A stretch of 64,000 nucleotides of DNA, taken from contig NC_052481.1 of NCBI RefSeq assembly GCF_009730915.1, forward strand, positions 10,740,146 through 10,804,145, read 5' to 3'. The position numbers were made by a program, and so were the translations under genes. The stretch comes from Dioscorea cayenensis subsp. rotundata (Eukaryota > Streptophyta > Magnoliopsida > Dioscoreales > Dioscoreaceae). Shown here piece by piece: positions 1 to 10,706 of this stretch. Within the stretch, counting starts at the first letter, position 1. The number at the start of each line of letters is the position of its first letter. A model generated the notes under the pieces. That model made no database searches. It was given only the letters and a program-made list of their open reading frames with translations, and had not been told where the DNA came from.

Positions 1-1797
1 GTGAGTGTGTATCGTATCTATAGAGAGTAGGTAGTAAAAATACTTAGATTGTTTCTTAACCAAGTGAAGATGAATAATGATTGTGTTGACAAGATGTGAT
101 GTAAACAAGAATAAAGGAAGCAAGAAAGAAAAGCACAAGTAAGTGAGAGATAAGACAATCGATATAAATGTGGTACTCAGATATTGTTCCACCTAGGACA
201 ATCGTTTCAAGTGTAAAACTGACTATTATGCCTCCTAACTAATGCATGAATGAGTCATGGAAATCCTTCAATACAAGGTCCCAAATCTAGATCAACCGTG
301 ACTAACTCTATACCATGTCTCGGAGGAGAAATTGAACAATCTCAACACCTCGCAATCGGATAGAATCGCATGGAGTTCTAGGTATTCCAAGTGATAAACC
401 TTCTTCCTAGATATAGACCTAACCCTTTGGTCAAGGTGAGAGATTCCTAGTCACAATTAAGCCTTAGGTGCTAAAATCACTTGAACACTTCACTCCATTG
501 CCTCTGTAACTAAGACCCAGCGGAAGGTCATCCCTTAGCCAATTCACTCAACTATGACTGCAAAAAATTCAAGGAAATGGAGATAGGATAAATCACATCA
601 GAGGGGAAAGGGAACGCTCTACTACCTCTCGACTCACCCTCTCGACCATCTCCAATCTAGCTTTGTCTAACCCTCGTGGTGTGGCACTCACTCACAAGGG
701 TTCTAGTGTCACTCTAAGAGAGGACTCAATCAATCAAGCATTCATGTTTGGAACTCAAATAAAACACCAATTAATGAAACCATAATAAAAGGTTTAATGA
801 AACAAATACATCCTAGGGTTCACAAATCCAAGTACCCACTAGGGGGTTTAGCTCTCCATGGAGCTAGTTATAATCAACAATGAAATCAAATGTAAAAACA
901 AGTAATCCTTAAAAAAAAACCCTCGATAGTCATGACGATGGTCTTGTGGAGAAGCCTCGTCTCCTCCAAAGATCTTCTTGTCCAGCCTAGGACACACCTC
1001 ACCAGATCGGTGCCGATGAAAGCTCTCCCAATAACCTTCTTCCAAGTGAAGCGCTATGTCGAAGCTGATAAACCTCTGTAAAAACCCTGCCAATACCTCT
1101 CAAGACCCTAGCTGCAACCTCCTCTCAAAGTTAGGAAAGAATGGAGAAAAGAATGCTGAAATTGTAGCTGAACCGCAGCTTAAATAAGGCTGGAATCGGG
1201 CATCCACACGCCCCTGTGGATTTGCCACATGGGCCTGTGGAATTTCCGCACAAGCGTGGATAATTTCCACACGCCCATGTAGATTCTCTGGAATTCTCTT
1301 TTTTGGCCGGCTGTGAACAATATCTGCTAAAATAATTTGCTACAGTATCCTGCTACAGTGCCTGCCCAAAACACTCCCGAATCCATGTTTTCATCGAGGT
1401 AACGTCAACAAGCACACGTTTATGTCATAGATAGCTTTGCTTTTTTCAATAACCGACCTCATTAGTGAAGATCTTACTCTCAATGCACAAGCCGGGATAC
1501 TCGAATGTGACTGCCTTTGTGCCCTCCATACCATTGTTCTAGCTTCAATACACGGAGGTTGGCACACATTCTCGCATCTTGAACCCGACTTATGTCTTCG
1601 CGTTTGACCCTTCTCAAGATTTTCTCCAAATAGTGCATTCATGATCTACATTGGCTTCTTTCTCTAACATTCGGCTTCACAACCCTATATGCATGAAAAT
1701 AACACAAATGCACAAGTATTAGCGTTAAAACCTGATAAAAGTAATGCTCATCATACGGAAAGAACACATCGCATTCTTATCACACAAGCACTTATCA
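1..1797 (-). mobile_element. Athila-type LTR, minus, left end cut by window
   Basis: The sequence matches the other minus-strand LTRs throughout and ends with CTTATCA, the reverse complement of the LTR start TGATAAG. About 80-90 bp of the U5 end lie outside the window. The next bases are env-like coding sequence of element D, not a polypurine tract. This is therefore the outer boundary of a minus element lying to the left (its 5' LTR) or a solo LTR, inserted into the 3' part of the D env-like gene. The target duplication should be CTCGC (1798-1802), but its partner is outside the window. Confidence 0.85.
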
Positions 1798-2854
1798 CTC
1801 GCATATCGTCCTGCTCTTGACATTTGACCTGGATGTCACTCTCCATCCATCTTATCCTAGCATGGAAATCTGGTTTCACTATAGCCTCCGGGATAGGAGG
1901 GCTAGGTGTATCTTCAGATTCTGACTCTGTCTCAACTGGTTCACATTAACTAGACATTTTTTTGGCCAAATGTCAAACAAGTCTATAAATGTTACCTTTT
2001 CTTTCCACCAATCCTATCACTTGTTGAGTTAACAACCCAAGAGATGCCACATTGCTTACTATCATCATGTTTCGAGCTTACTCAATCAGGCTCATTCCAC
2101 GAATCGACCTAGTAATATAGTGGCCAATGAAGATGGCTCCTAATCAAACATAATGCCCTTAATGTATGAAGGCCTCAGCAATGAGGTGTCCAAGATGAAC
2201 AGGATACTGCTTGAAAATGCCAAACATAGCATACATATTTTACAGTGTAACCACCCCATTACTGTCCTACCGACCACTAATAGGATCACTGATATGAGCA
2301 TGAATATATCTATGTACTAGGTTTTTCATGCGAGTGGCCTTCTGAGAATTTTCACTATTACTGACAGCTAGGATAGTCTAATATTGATTCACATTCATGT
2401 ATGGTGGAAAGTCTATTTGCAGTCAGGTAAATGGTACACTACTAATAAATTCTCTATCATAAATACCCTTGTATTCTGCAAACTCATGTGATTCATCTCA
2501 TAAGACCTTCCAAAGGCTTGAAAACAAATGGCTCCTGGTCTTCGAGCAGTGACAGTCCTTTCATCTTGGTGTACCTCGAAATTGCTTAACACCTCTAAGG
2601 TTAGTTGGCGATAGGTAGAATCATCAATCGCGAACAAGTTCGCCCAACAACCATATGAGAGTAACTTCTTCACTCGTTCATCCATCCCAAGTATTTCTAA
2701 GATACCCCATTTTATGTGACAAAATGTGCCAAAATGTTTTGTCTTGAAAACCTCATACTTCACTTTGTAATGAGCATACATTAAGTGATGTTCTTTGGAG
2801 GGTTGGCATTGTGCTCTTTGGACGTTTGGAGTTGAGTTTCTTGATGTTTAGCAT
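1798..2854 (-). pseudogene. Element D env-like (Athila ORF1-type) remnant
   Basis: The longest open piece (2413-2781) contains the stretch LTLEVLSNFEVHQ followed by PGAICFQAFGRSYEMNHMSL. This matches in order and spacing the core of the env-like genes in the other elements here and recalls the ATHILA ORF-1 family. A likely start is the ATG at 2854, two bases after a TGTTGCAG acceptor-like site. A frameshift near 2780 separates that start from the open piece. The acidic, proline-containing C-terminal part (around 1800-1930) runs into the LTR ending at 1797, so the gene is cut at its 3' end. No membrane segment is visible, so 'env-like' reflects position only. It is much diverged from the other copies, marking D as a separate, older lineage. 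Confidence 0.7.
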
Positions 2855-4055
2855 TCCTGCAACATAGATAAACCTAATCAAGCTTAAAGGAACCCAAAAA
2901 AAAAAATTCAAAATATGGTTCAAGAAAAGAAGAACAAATGGCTAAAATGATGTATAGTGACCATATGGGCCTCATAGAGTGTATATGGGCATTATTCACT
3001 TTGCAAGAATCTCCCTACAATCATGGTAGCCAAAACATTTTTACATAAATTTAAGAGAAATTTCATCCGTGACAGTCATACCACAAAAACCAAGCCAAAT
3101 CCTTTGATAATTCCACATACAAGCCCCAAGAAACTAAGAAAATTTAAAAAATAGAAACTAGGGCACCAGAGAGCTTACCGATGAAAACTTGAGAAAGCCA
3201 TGATTAAACTCAAGGATAACCACTAGATTAAGGTCACCATGAGGTTAGGAGGAGATTTAGGTGAAGAAATGGGAGGATTTGGCCAAGAAATGAGAGAGAA
3301 AGAAGAGGATAATTCGGGAGAAGAAGAAGAATAAGATAGCAGAGAGAAAAGGTGGCAAGAAAAAGAAGAGGGTTTAAAGAGCTACAAGAGTCATACTCCA
3401 TGCGCCTTGCATGCAGACCATATAGCCTAGCTTATTCTCTCTGTTTTGAGGCATGCGGCCTCAATCAAGGGGGTATAGAGGCCGTGAGAGTTAGGCAAAA
3501 GATTCTAGATTTTTCATGCAGCCTCATTAACCCCTTAATTGAGGCCGTATAACTCAATATAAAGTTTCTAAAATCATCAATCCTTCTTCAAACGATCAAA
3601 TGAAACCAAGAAAGGATAGAGAACTCCTCTAAGCATAAATGAAAAGTTTAATATAATACCTTGATCTAATGCATAAAATAACACCAAGAACATGAGTTTC
3701 TCAACAAGATAAACGATTAAACCACAAGAAAGACAATGAGAGAAACACATAAGGCAAACGATCATGGACTTATTCACACAAATAACACACAATCAAAATA
3801 ACTCCAAGAATGATAAAACTAAAACATAGAACTTGAAAAAATGAAATGCACGCTACCAAATGCTTGGGTTGCCTCCCAAGAAGCGCTTGTTTAATGTCTT
3901 GAACCTAACGTACCTTGTTGATTACCTCATGGGGGTTTGAAAAGTTAAAAGTTACCCTCGGTCATTTTTAAAATGTTGTTTCTTCCCAGTTGATTCAATA
4001 AAAACAATGAATGAATTTCATTTTTTTCATGAGTGATGAGAGGTGAGAAGTGTAC
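2855..4055 (-). other. Element D spacer between protease and env-like gene
   Basis: No gene is visible. At 3861-3914 is the block shared by every element here (TTGGG and CCCAA arms, then AGCGCTT), on the minus strand. It marks the end of a former pol region although no pol is present. Around 3240-3372 the plus strand is very purine-rich, GA-type. Words such as GAGGCC and GGCC in the 3400-3550 part seem to take the place of the CACGGGCGTG palindromes found in the spacers of the other elements. The small open frames here, such as 3352-3552, look like chance. Confidence 0.6.
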
Positions 4056-4945
4056 CTAACCTACTTGAGATGTTGAATGATGAGGGTTGATACCTTTCTT
4101 TTTCCTCCCACGGACTTCTTTCCGAATTTTCTTCAACATTGATTCTTTTTTTCTTTCTTTTTCTTTGGCATTGGTGCATATCACCTTCTTCTTTGATTGC
4201 TTCAATTTATTATTTTGAGGAGGAGAGTGAGGTTCTTCTTGCTCTTCATTCCCTTGCTCCTCCAACAATTCATCTAAGGGGTTCAAAGATAGCACCTCTT
4301 GCACACAATTAGAAAGTAAAATATTAGTTTCATCAATGAAGTAAAGTGTGTCATCATAGTCTAAATAGTGCTTTATGGCAGCCGGTAGTGTGTACGCCAC
4401 CTCTTCTTCTTTGATTCTCAAAGTTAGTTTTTCTCCTTGTAAATCAATGAGGGCCAATAAAGTACTAAGAAATGGTTGACCAAGAATCAGAGATGTCTCC
4501 ACATCTTTATCAATTTCCAAAATTACAGAGTATACACGAAATACAAATTTGTCCAAGTGGATAATTACATCTTCCACAATTCCAAGAGGCTTTCTTGTTG
4601 ATCGATCAACCAATTGTAGAGTCATCCATATGGGTCTCAAGTCATCCAAGACAAGCTTCTGCTACAAAGTGGGCATGATATTAGTACAAGCCCCAAAATC
4701 TGCTAATGCATTTTCTTGAACTCCTCCTTCTAGCATATATGGAATTATGAAACTTACTAGAACTTTCAATTTTCATGGTAGTTTCTTCTCTAAGATGGCC
4801 GAACAATTTCCCGTGAGTGCAATTGTGCCTTCTTCCTCCAATTTTCTCTTGTTAGTGAGGAGTTCTTATTAAAACTTCCAATATTTATGCATTTGGGTTA
4901 ATGCCTCAACTATCTTGATGTTTATGTGGAGTTGTTTGAAAATTT
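4056..4945 (-). pseudogene. Element D gag C-terminus and protease remnant
   Basis: Read leftwards, the segment starts in the gag tail (KQLHINI, then LLTNKRKLEEE) and enters a retropepsin-like domain. The active-site triad region reads ADFGA where ADSGA is usual in this family. It is followed by MTLQLVDRSTRKPLGIVEDV and the flap-like and ILGQPFL motifs. The region upstream of 4649 has several stops, including one between the active site and the rest of the domain. After the protease comes a lysine/arginine-rich tail (4056-4200) and then the conserved post-pol block; no reverse transcriptase is present. The gene is cut at 4945 by the LTR of element O. Another piece of gag from the same kind of element is at 62310-62760. 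Confidence 0.75.
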
Positions 4946-5071
4946 TGATAATAATTGCTTGTGTATTAGTAATACGAAGTATTCTTTTCTTACATTGAGC
5001 ATTACTTTTCTAAGATTTTATCGCTTATGCATGTGTATTTGTGTTCTTTAGTGCATTTAGGGTTGTGGAGA
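4946..5071 (+). mobile_element. Element O 5' LTR, first 126 bp
   Basis: It starts TGATAA and contains the LTR-start signature with ATACGAAGT. It is interrupted at 5071 by the T block. The continuation begins at 26177, after a copy of the duplicated GGAGA. Confidence 0.8.
5067..5071. repeat. Target site duplication GGAGA (left) of block T
   Basis: GGAGA directly precedes the LTR end TGACAACG at 5072 and recurs at 26172-26176, directly after the far end of the third LTR. Both flanks then read on as one LTR of element O. Confidence 0.85.
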
Positions 5072-6953
5072 TGACAACGCCCCTTGCGTATGTCCTGCAA
5101 GTGCACAGGTTTGTCAAAGTAATAAAATCCCATATGAGTGGGGTACCGTTCCACAAGGAGTAGGGAATAAAAACACTTAAATTGTTTCTTAACTAAGTGA
5201 GAGATGAATGGTGATATGTGTGACAAGATGTGAAATAACAAAGGTAAAAAAACAAGAAAGAGAGCATAGGAAAAAGAGAAGGTAAGGCATTCTATAAAAA
5301 TGGGGAACCAGGATATTGTTCCGCCTAAGTCAATCATTTCAAGTGCAAGAACACTCTATTATACTTCCTAACTAATGCAATAATGAGTCATGGAGATCCT
5401 TAAATACATGGTCCCAAATCTAAGGTCAACCATGCCTAACTCTATGCATGTCCTGGATGAGAAATTGAATAACCTCTCAACCTCGTACTCGTATAGAATT
5501 GCAATCAGTTCTAGGGATTCCATGTGATAAATCCTCTTCCTCAATGTAGACCTAACCCTTTGGTCCAGGTGAAAGGTCCCAACCCATAATTAAGTCCTAG
5601 GTGCTAAAATCACTTCAACGCTTCACTCCGTTGCACCCGCTACTAAGCCCCAGCAGAAGGTCATTCTTTAGCCCATTCACTCTATTATGACCATAAAGAA
5701 CTTGAGGAGATGAAGGTAGAAAAAATCACGCCGGAGGGGAAAGGGGATGCTCCGATACCTCTTGACTCACCCTCTCAACCCTCTCCAATCTAGCTTTGTC
5801 AAACTCTCGTGGTGTGTCACTCACTCACAAGGGTTACCAACAAGAACTCTTAACCCTAGTGTCACTCTAATGGAGTATTCAAACAATCAAGCATTCAAGA
5901 TTGAAACTCAAATAAAACATCAATTTATTGAAAGCATAATAAAGAGATTCAATGAAACGAATACATCCTAGGGTTCACAAATACCCAAGTACCCAGTAGG
6001 GGGTTTAGCTCTCCATATAGCTAATTATAATCAATGAAATCAAGTATAAAAGTAAAGAATCCATAGAAAACCCCCTCGATAGTCATGGTGATGGTCTTGG
6101 GGAGAGTCCTTTACTTGTCCAAGGATCCCTTTGTCTGGCCTAGGATACACCTCGCCGGATTGGTGCCGACGAAAGCTCTCCCACTAACCTTCTTCCAAAC
6201 GGAGCGAGATGTCAGAGCTGTAGAAGCTCTCCAAATCCCTAGCCAATACCTCTCCAAACCCTAGCCGCAATCCTCTCTCAAGTTGGGGAAAAGATGGAGG
6301 AAATCATACTGAAATCAGGGTTGAAATAGGTTTTAAATATGGCTAAAATCGGGAATCCATACACCCATGTGCGTGCCCATGTGGATTTTTCCCACAGGCG
6401 TGTGGAATTAACGCACGCCCGTTTGGATTCTCTGTTTTCATCCATCTTCGGCCGGCTGTGAACAGCACCTACTTCTATGTTTTGCTACAGTGTTTGCTAA
6501 AGTGCCCTGCTAAAGTACCGGCCCGAAATACTCTTGAATCCATGCTTTCAATGAGGTAACACAAACAGGCACATATTTATGCCGTAGATCATTTTGCTTC
6601 TTCAATAACGGGCATGTTGGTGGAAATCTTTCTATACATGCACAAGCTAGAACGCTTGAATGTGATTACCCTTGTGCCCCGCTAAATCATAGTGCTAACC
6701 TTAGTACAAGAAGGTTGGCACACATTCCCGCATTTCGAGCCTGACATATGTCTTCGCGTTTGAACCTTCTCAAGATTTCCTCCAATTTGTTCATTTACGA
6801 TCCACATTGGCTTCTTTCTCTAATAATCGGCCTCACAACCCTATTTGCATGAAAGTTACATAAATACACACATATTAGTTTTAAAACTCAATAAAAGTAA
6901 TGCTCATCATAAGGAAAGAACACTTCATATTCTTATCACACAAGCACTTATCA
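5072..6953 (-). mobile_element. LTR1 (3' LTR of M1)
   Basis: 1882 bp, from TGACAACGCC to CTTATCA on the plus strand, with a polypurine tract complement right beside it at 6954. It shares diagnostic differences with the LTR piece at 25216-26171, such as AATAACGGGCATGTTGGTGG and the AGTACAAGAAGGTTGG neighbourhood, so those two were probably the original pair. Confidence 0.85.
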
Positions 6954-8183
6954 AACTCCCCCACACTTAAGCTTTTGCTTGTTCTAAAGCAAAAATTAAA
7001 ACATTAAAGCATAGACGAAGGAAATATTGGAAGTGCTTGGTCTTAGGTTGACCAAAGCATACATAGAGAGCATTCTACAAGTAAAGAAAATTTCAACACT
7101 AAATACGAAAAATCATTGCTCTAGCTAAAAACTTGAATAAAAAAGGACAACAAACCCTAAATCGTGTAAGTGTGTGAACTCACTCACTCAAAACAACCCA
7201 AAGTATACTCCTTAAAGTTCTAAATACAAGGGGCTTATTTATCTACAAATAGTAACAAAATTTCAAAGATGGTAGTAGCTTCACATATCCTCTAAGGTAG
7301 CCATTTCCATAGCGGCCACTAAGGTGGCTCTCAAACTTTCGAGGTGGTAACTCTTTCTACCGGAGTGGTAGCTTTCACTCATCCTATGAGATAGCTCTTT
7401 CTCTCATTAGGGCATAACTAGTATCCGACTTAAAAGAGTAGCTTCATACTTCATATACGGTAGCTCTTTCCACCCAACAAGCACAAATAAACAATAAAAC
7501 TATTTTGTTCTTTCTTTACATTTTTTCATTTTGTTTTTTTTTTTTCAGAATTAACAAAGAGAAACAACTATACTTAGTCCTTTTAACATCAAACTTGAGT
7601 TTCCAAAAGAGTTTAAAGACTGAGTAGTACAACAAGTGACAATCGGGCAAAAATTCCTACAAATTCAAGAAAAATCTAGAGCATGAAGACATTCAATGTT
7701 AAAATTCTCCTAAACTCAAGAATACAATCATTTCTACTAAGGTGAACCGCACTTAAGTTGTACATTATCCCCAATGTACTCATGCAAGTTCACTCATAAT
7801 GTATATCAAATAGGAACAAATGTGTGAGAAGCAATCAAAACAATCTCCCCTGACTCCTAGTGTTGTATTTGATGGAGCTAAATCCTTGGGAGTGATGTTC
7901 CAACGGGTTGTTAAGCACACACGGCCAAGTGCTGAAACACCATTGGCTGTGCCCATGACAAAGTCTCAATTCCCATGATGACAAGACCATCTGCACGCAT
8001 ACACGAGGAGGTTCAATAAAGCTTAATAAAACAAATACAACTCGAGAATATAAACGATAAAGCAATTAATACAACTCGAGGTAACAAAATGAAAATAAAC
8101 TCAGAAGGAAAGTCCTTTATGTGTATACAAATCCAAACTAAAATGCAAAAACAAATTAATAAAAACAACATAAACAAAATAAA
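6954..8183 (-). other. M1 region between env-like gene and 3' LTR
   Basis: Non-coding. It contains the 3' polypurine tract (6954-6968, minus AAGTGTGGGGGAGTT), a ~25-bp repeat array built on GAAAGAGCTACC (about 7265-7470), the TGTACATT hairpin (7759-7780) and the ACGGCCAAG hairpin (7919-7952). The second polypurine copy seen in A, M2 and M3 next to the TGTACATT hairpin is missing here, apparently through a small deletion just right of 7740. Confidence 0.7.
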
Positions 8184-9422
8184 TTAAGTGTCAGTGTCGT
8201 TCGGTCTCTCCTCCGCTACAGATGCTGGTGGTAGATCGAAGGGTGCTGGTCGAGGTGGTGATGGTGATGCTGGAGGGGCCTGAGTAGTCCTCGGTCGCAA
8301 GACAAATGACAAGGTGATGTCTCGCTCTAAAATCTGTTGTAACATGTCGAAACGTGCCATGAACTCTGTATACTTTATGGCCTGTGTAGCCCGAATCTTA
8401 GCAATCTCTGCTTAGACCTCAACAACCTCTGTTCGTAGCACCCCCACAACACTCTCGAGCCTCTCAAAGTGATCATGGGCTCGAGATGGTGAAAATATGC
8501 GTACTAGCGTGGGTCCTCTGCCACTAGAGGTGCATCGGTCTCCATCTGTGTCGGCAGAGGCTCAGGAACAAGCTGTGAAGCCTCGGCATCATCACCCTCC
8601 TCCACAGCTATCTCTGGGACTGGTAGAACCAAGGCATAAACCCCGCGAATCACGGCCAAGAGACCCATGCCTAGAACTAGTCTTGTAATACTGACAATCT
8701 AGCATACTACCCTGATGTCAGATGTACTCTGCGATGATATGCCCTAGATGAATCGGTATGTGCTGAACCATCAAATACAGGTACAGAAGCTCCTACCAGC
8801 TTAGGACACCAGTGCTATCCCCACAGCCATTCACTGACCTGCTCAGAATGGCATGTAAATATCGATATGTTGGTCGGAAAAGGCACGTGGCCTTGGACAC
8901 CTCCGGGTCATACTGACCCTGATAACACAATGCTCTATAAGCTCTCTGCGGGGTCAAAGCTCCAGGGTAATTTGTCGGTAATTGGGAATACTCCTCAATG
9001 TCTATAAATGCTTCCTCGTGTAAGACAAGCCAAACTGAAAACTGAGTAATGCCCATGCATTTGTGATGCCCAAATGCTCTGAACTGAATGGCGCCAACAC
9101 TGCTGAATCTTGCATAAGTTCTATTAAACTCGAATGATAATAAGACCTTAAGTGTAAGCTCATGAATGGCTGGCTCTCTAGTCGACAATAACTGCCTAAA
9201 ACCTCCCACTAAAATGAGATCATCGACCTCATTTGTGAACTCATCTCTCTCCTGTAGATCTCTCAATACGCTCGTGTCCAGGAATCGAGTCTGTCCGAAC
9301 AGAAGTCTCGACAAACGCACAAAATGCACCTGGTGCTCGGGAATAGCAAATCTCATACTCTCGGACTCTGGAGATGACTCACACAGCCGTTTCTCGGCTT
9401 GCTTCTTTGGCTGAGTTGCCAT
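8184..9422 (-). pseudogene. M1 env-like gene (Athila ORF1-type)
   Basis: The gene starts at ATG 9422, three bases after a TTTTACAG acceptor-like site. It is open for 209 codons to an in-frame TAG at 8793, in a position where other copies read Gln (after GVLS). Similar sequence continues to the shared end DTDT-stop at 8184. Order along the protein: a basic start (MATQPKKQAEKR), the IPEHQ segment, LFGQTRFLD, the central LTLKVLLSFEFNRTYARF and IQFRAFGHH motifs, LPTNYPGAL, then SKATCLF and HAILSRSVNG, ending in an acidic/proline-rich tail. Family members sit where retroviral env lies, but I see no signal peptide or membrane helix, so a membrane role is not shown. This is the least damaged N-terminal half in the window. 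Confidence 0.75.
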
Positions 9423-10706
9423 AGTCTGTAAAATTTTAAAGAAAATCTATCAAACTAGTTGATAAAGTAATGCTGCATAAATCCACACGGTTGGGTGATA
9501 TTTCCGCACGCTCGTGTGGATCCATGGGGCGTGAAAAAGACGCACGATCGCACCACAAAATTCTAATAATACACCATTAAATCGCTTCTAACTTCGTTCT
9601 GAACTTGCATAATCATTCTAATTGTAGAGATGAAGCATTACTAACTAATTTCATCAATTAAAATAAGGAATTTGTGAAGAAAACAAAACAAAAGGTAGGG
9701 CTCAACGATGAGTTGAGATTGAAAACCTTGAATCAGTCGGAAAACCAAGTACAAATCCTTCCAAATAGGCAATGTGAGGTCGGGAAACGATGTGAGAGTG
9801 CTCTCAGATGAATGAAGAATGTTAGGATGAAGAGGAATGGTGATCCTTTTAAAAGAAACTCACGCCTCTTGGCATTCTGTACATCCACACAGGCGTGCAG
9901 AAATTACCCACCCCCGTGCGCCTCCATAAGAGAACTTCATAGGAGCAGCCGTACGCCACTGTGGCTTCTCTGTCGAGATGAGAAGAATGACTAAGTGTTT
10001 CACACGGCCGTGTAGAAATCTGCAGAGGCATGGATGTTCACAGGCCCAACTCACAGGGGTATGCACATGCCCCTATGTTTTCTCAAGATGGAGAGAGCTC
10101 TTCTCTAGAGATCTGCACAGGCGTGTGGAAAATACCCACGCTCATGCGGTTGTCACAGGTTTGCCAACAGGGACGAGTCCACGCCCCTCTGTACTCTCGG
10201 AATAATTTGCTAAGTCCCTATAGGAAAACACACGCCCGTGTGGAAATTACCCACGGGCATGGACCATCACAAGGTCGCTCGCAGGGGCATGTCCACGCAC
10301 CTGTGTCTTCTCTAGATGGGATCTGAACAAAAACGCACCCCTATGCGGAAATTCCACTCGGGCGTGTGTTTTCTTTGGGCACTTAGAAAACTTTGCAAGC
10401 ACTGCAGAAAATTTCTAAACACAACTATACACTCAGAGCCTGCTTTACAAGGCAACTTTAACTAGAGAAAACACAAAAAAAATAAGCTCAAATGACCTAA
10501 AATTCGCCAAATCCACATGAAAACACATGATGAAATTAAAAACCCACAGTCAAACACAGCAAAAGCATCTACAAATCAAGATACTAGAACTTAACATTTT
10601 ATTCATGCAAATACTGTACTACTCAACTAAGAAAACAATAACACTTAGGTTACCTCCCAAGAAGTACTTGTTTAACATCACTAAGCTTAACGTACCTTGT
10701 CTTACC
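9423..10706 (-). other. M1 spacer with palindrome array
   Basis: No gene. From about 9885 to 10370 it holds the alternating palindrome array: CACACGGGCGTG-type words paired around GAAATT, alternating with CACAGGGG/CCCCTGTG pairs. The conserved post-pol block is at 10643-10696. Short frames on both strands here are by-products of the GC-rich repeats. Confidence 0.75.

Noticed and set aside
3352..3552. Plus-strand frame starting with ARKRRGF
   Set aside because: Lies in the D spacer opposite the element strand, uses a non-ATG start and has no counterpart elsewhere.
9812..10326. Cluster of overlapping short open frames on both strands in the GC-rich spacers (also near 20283-20918, 34712-35545, 41916-42442, 53736-54519, 61631-62172)
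   Set aside because: They come from stop-poor palindromic repeats, occur in all frames and both strands, and show no conserved protein between copies.
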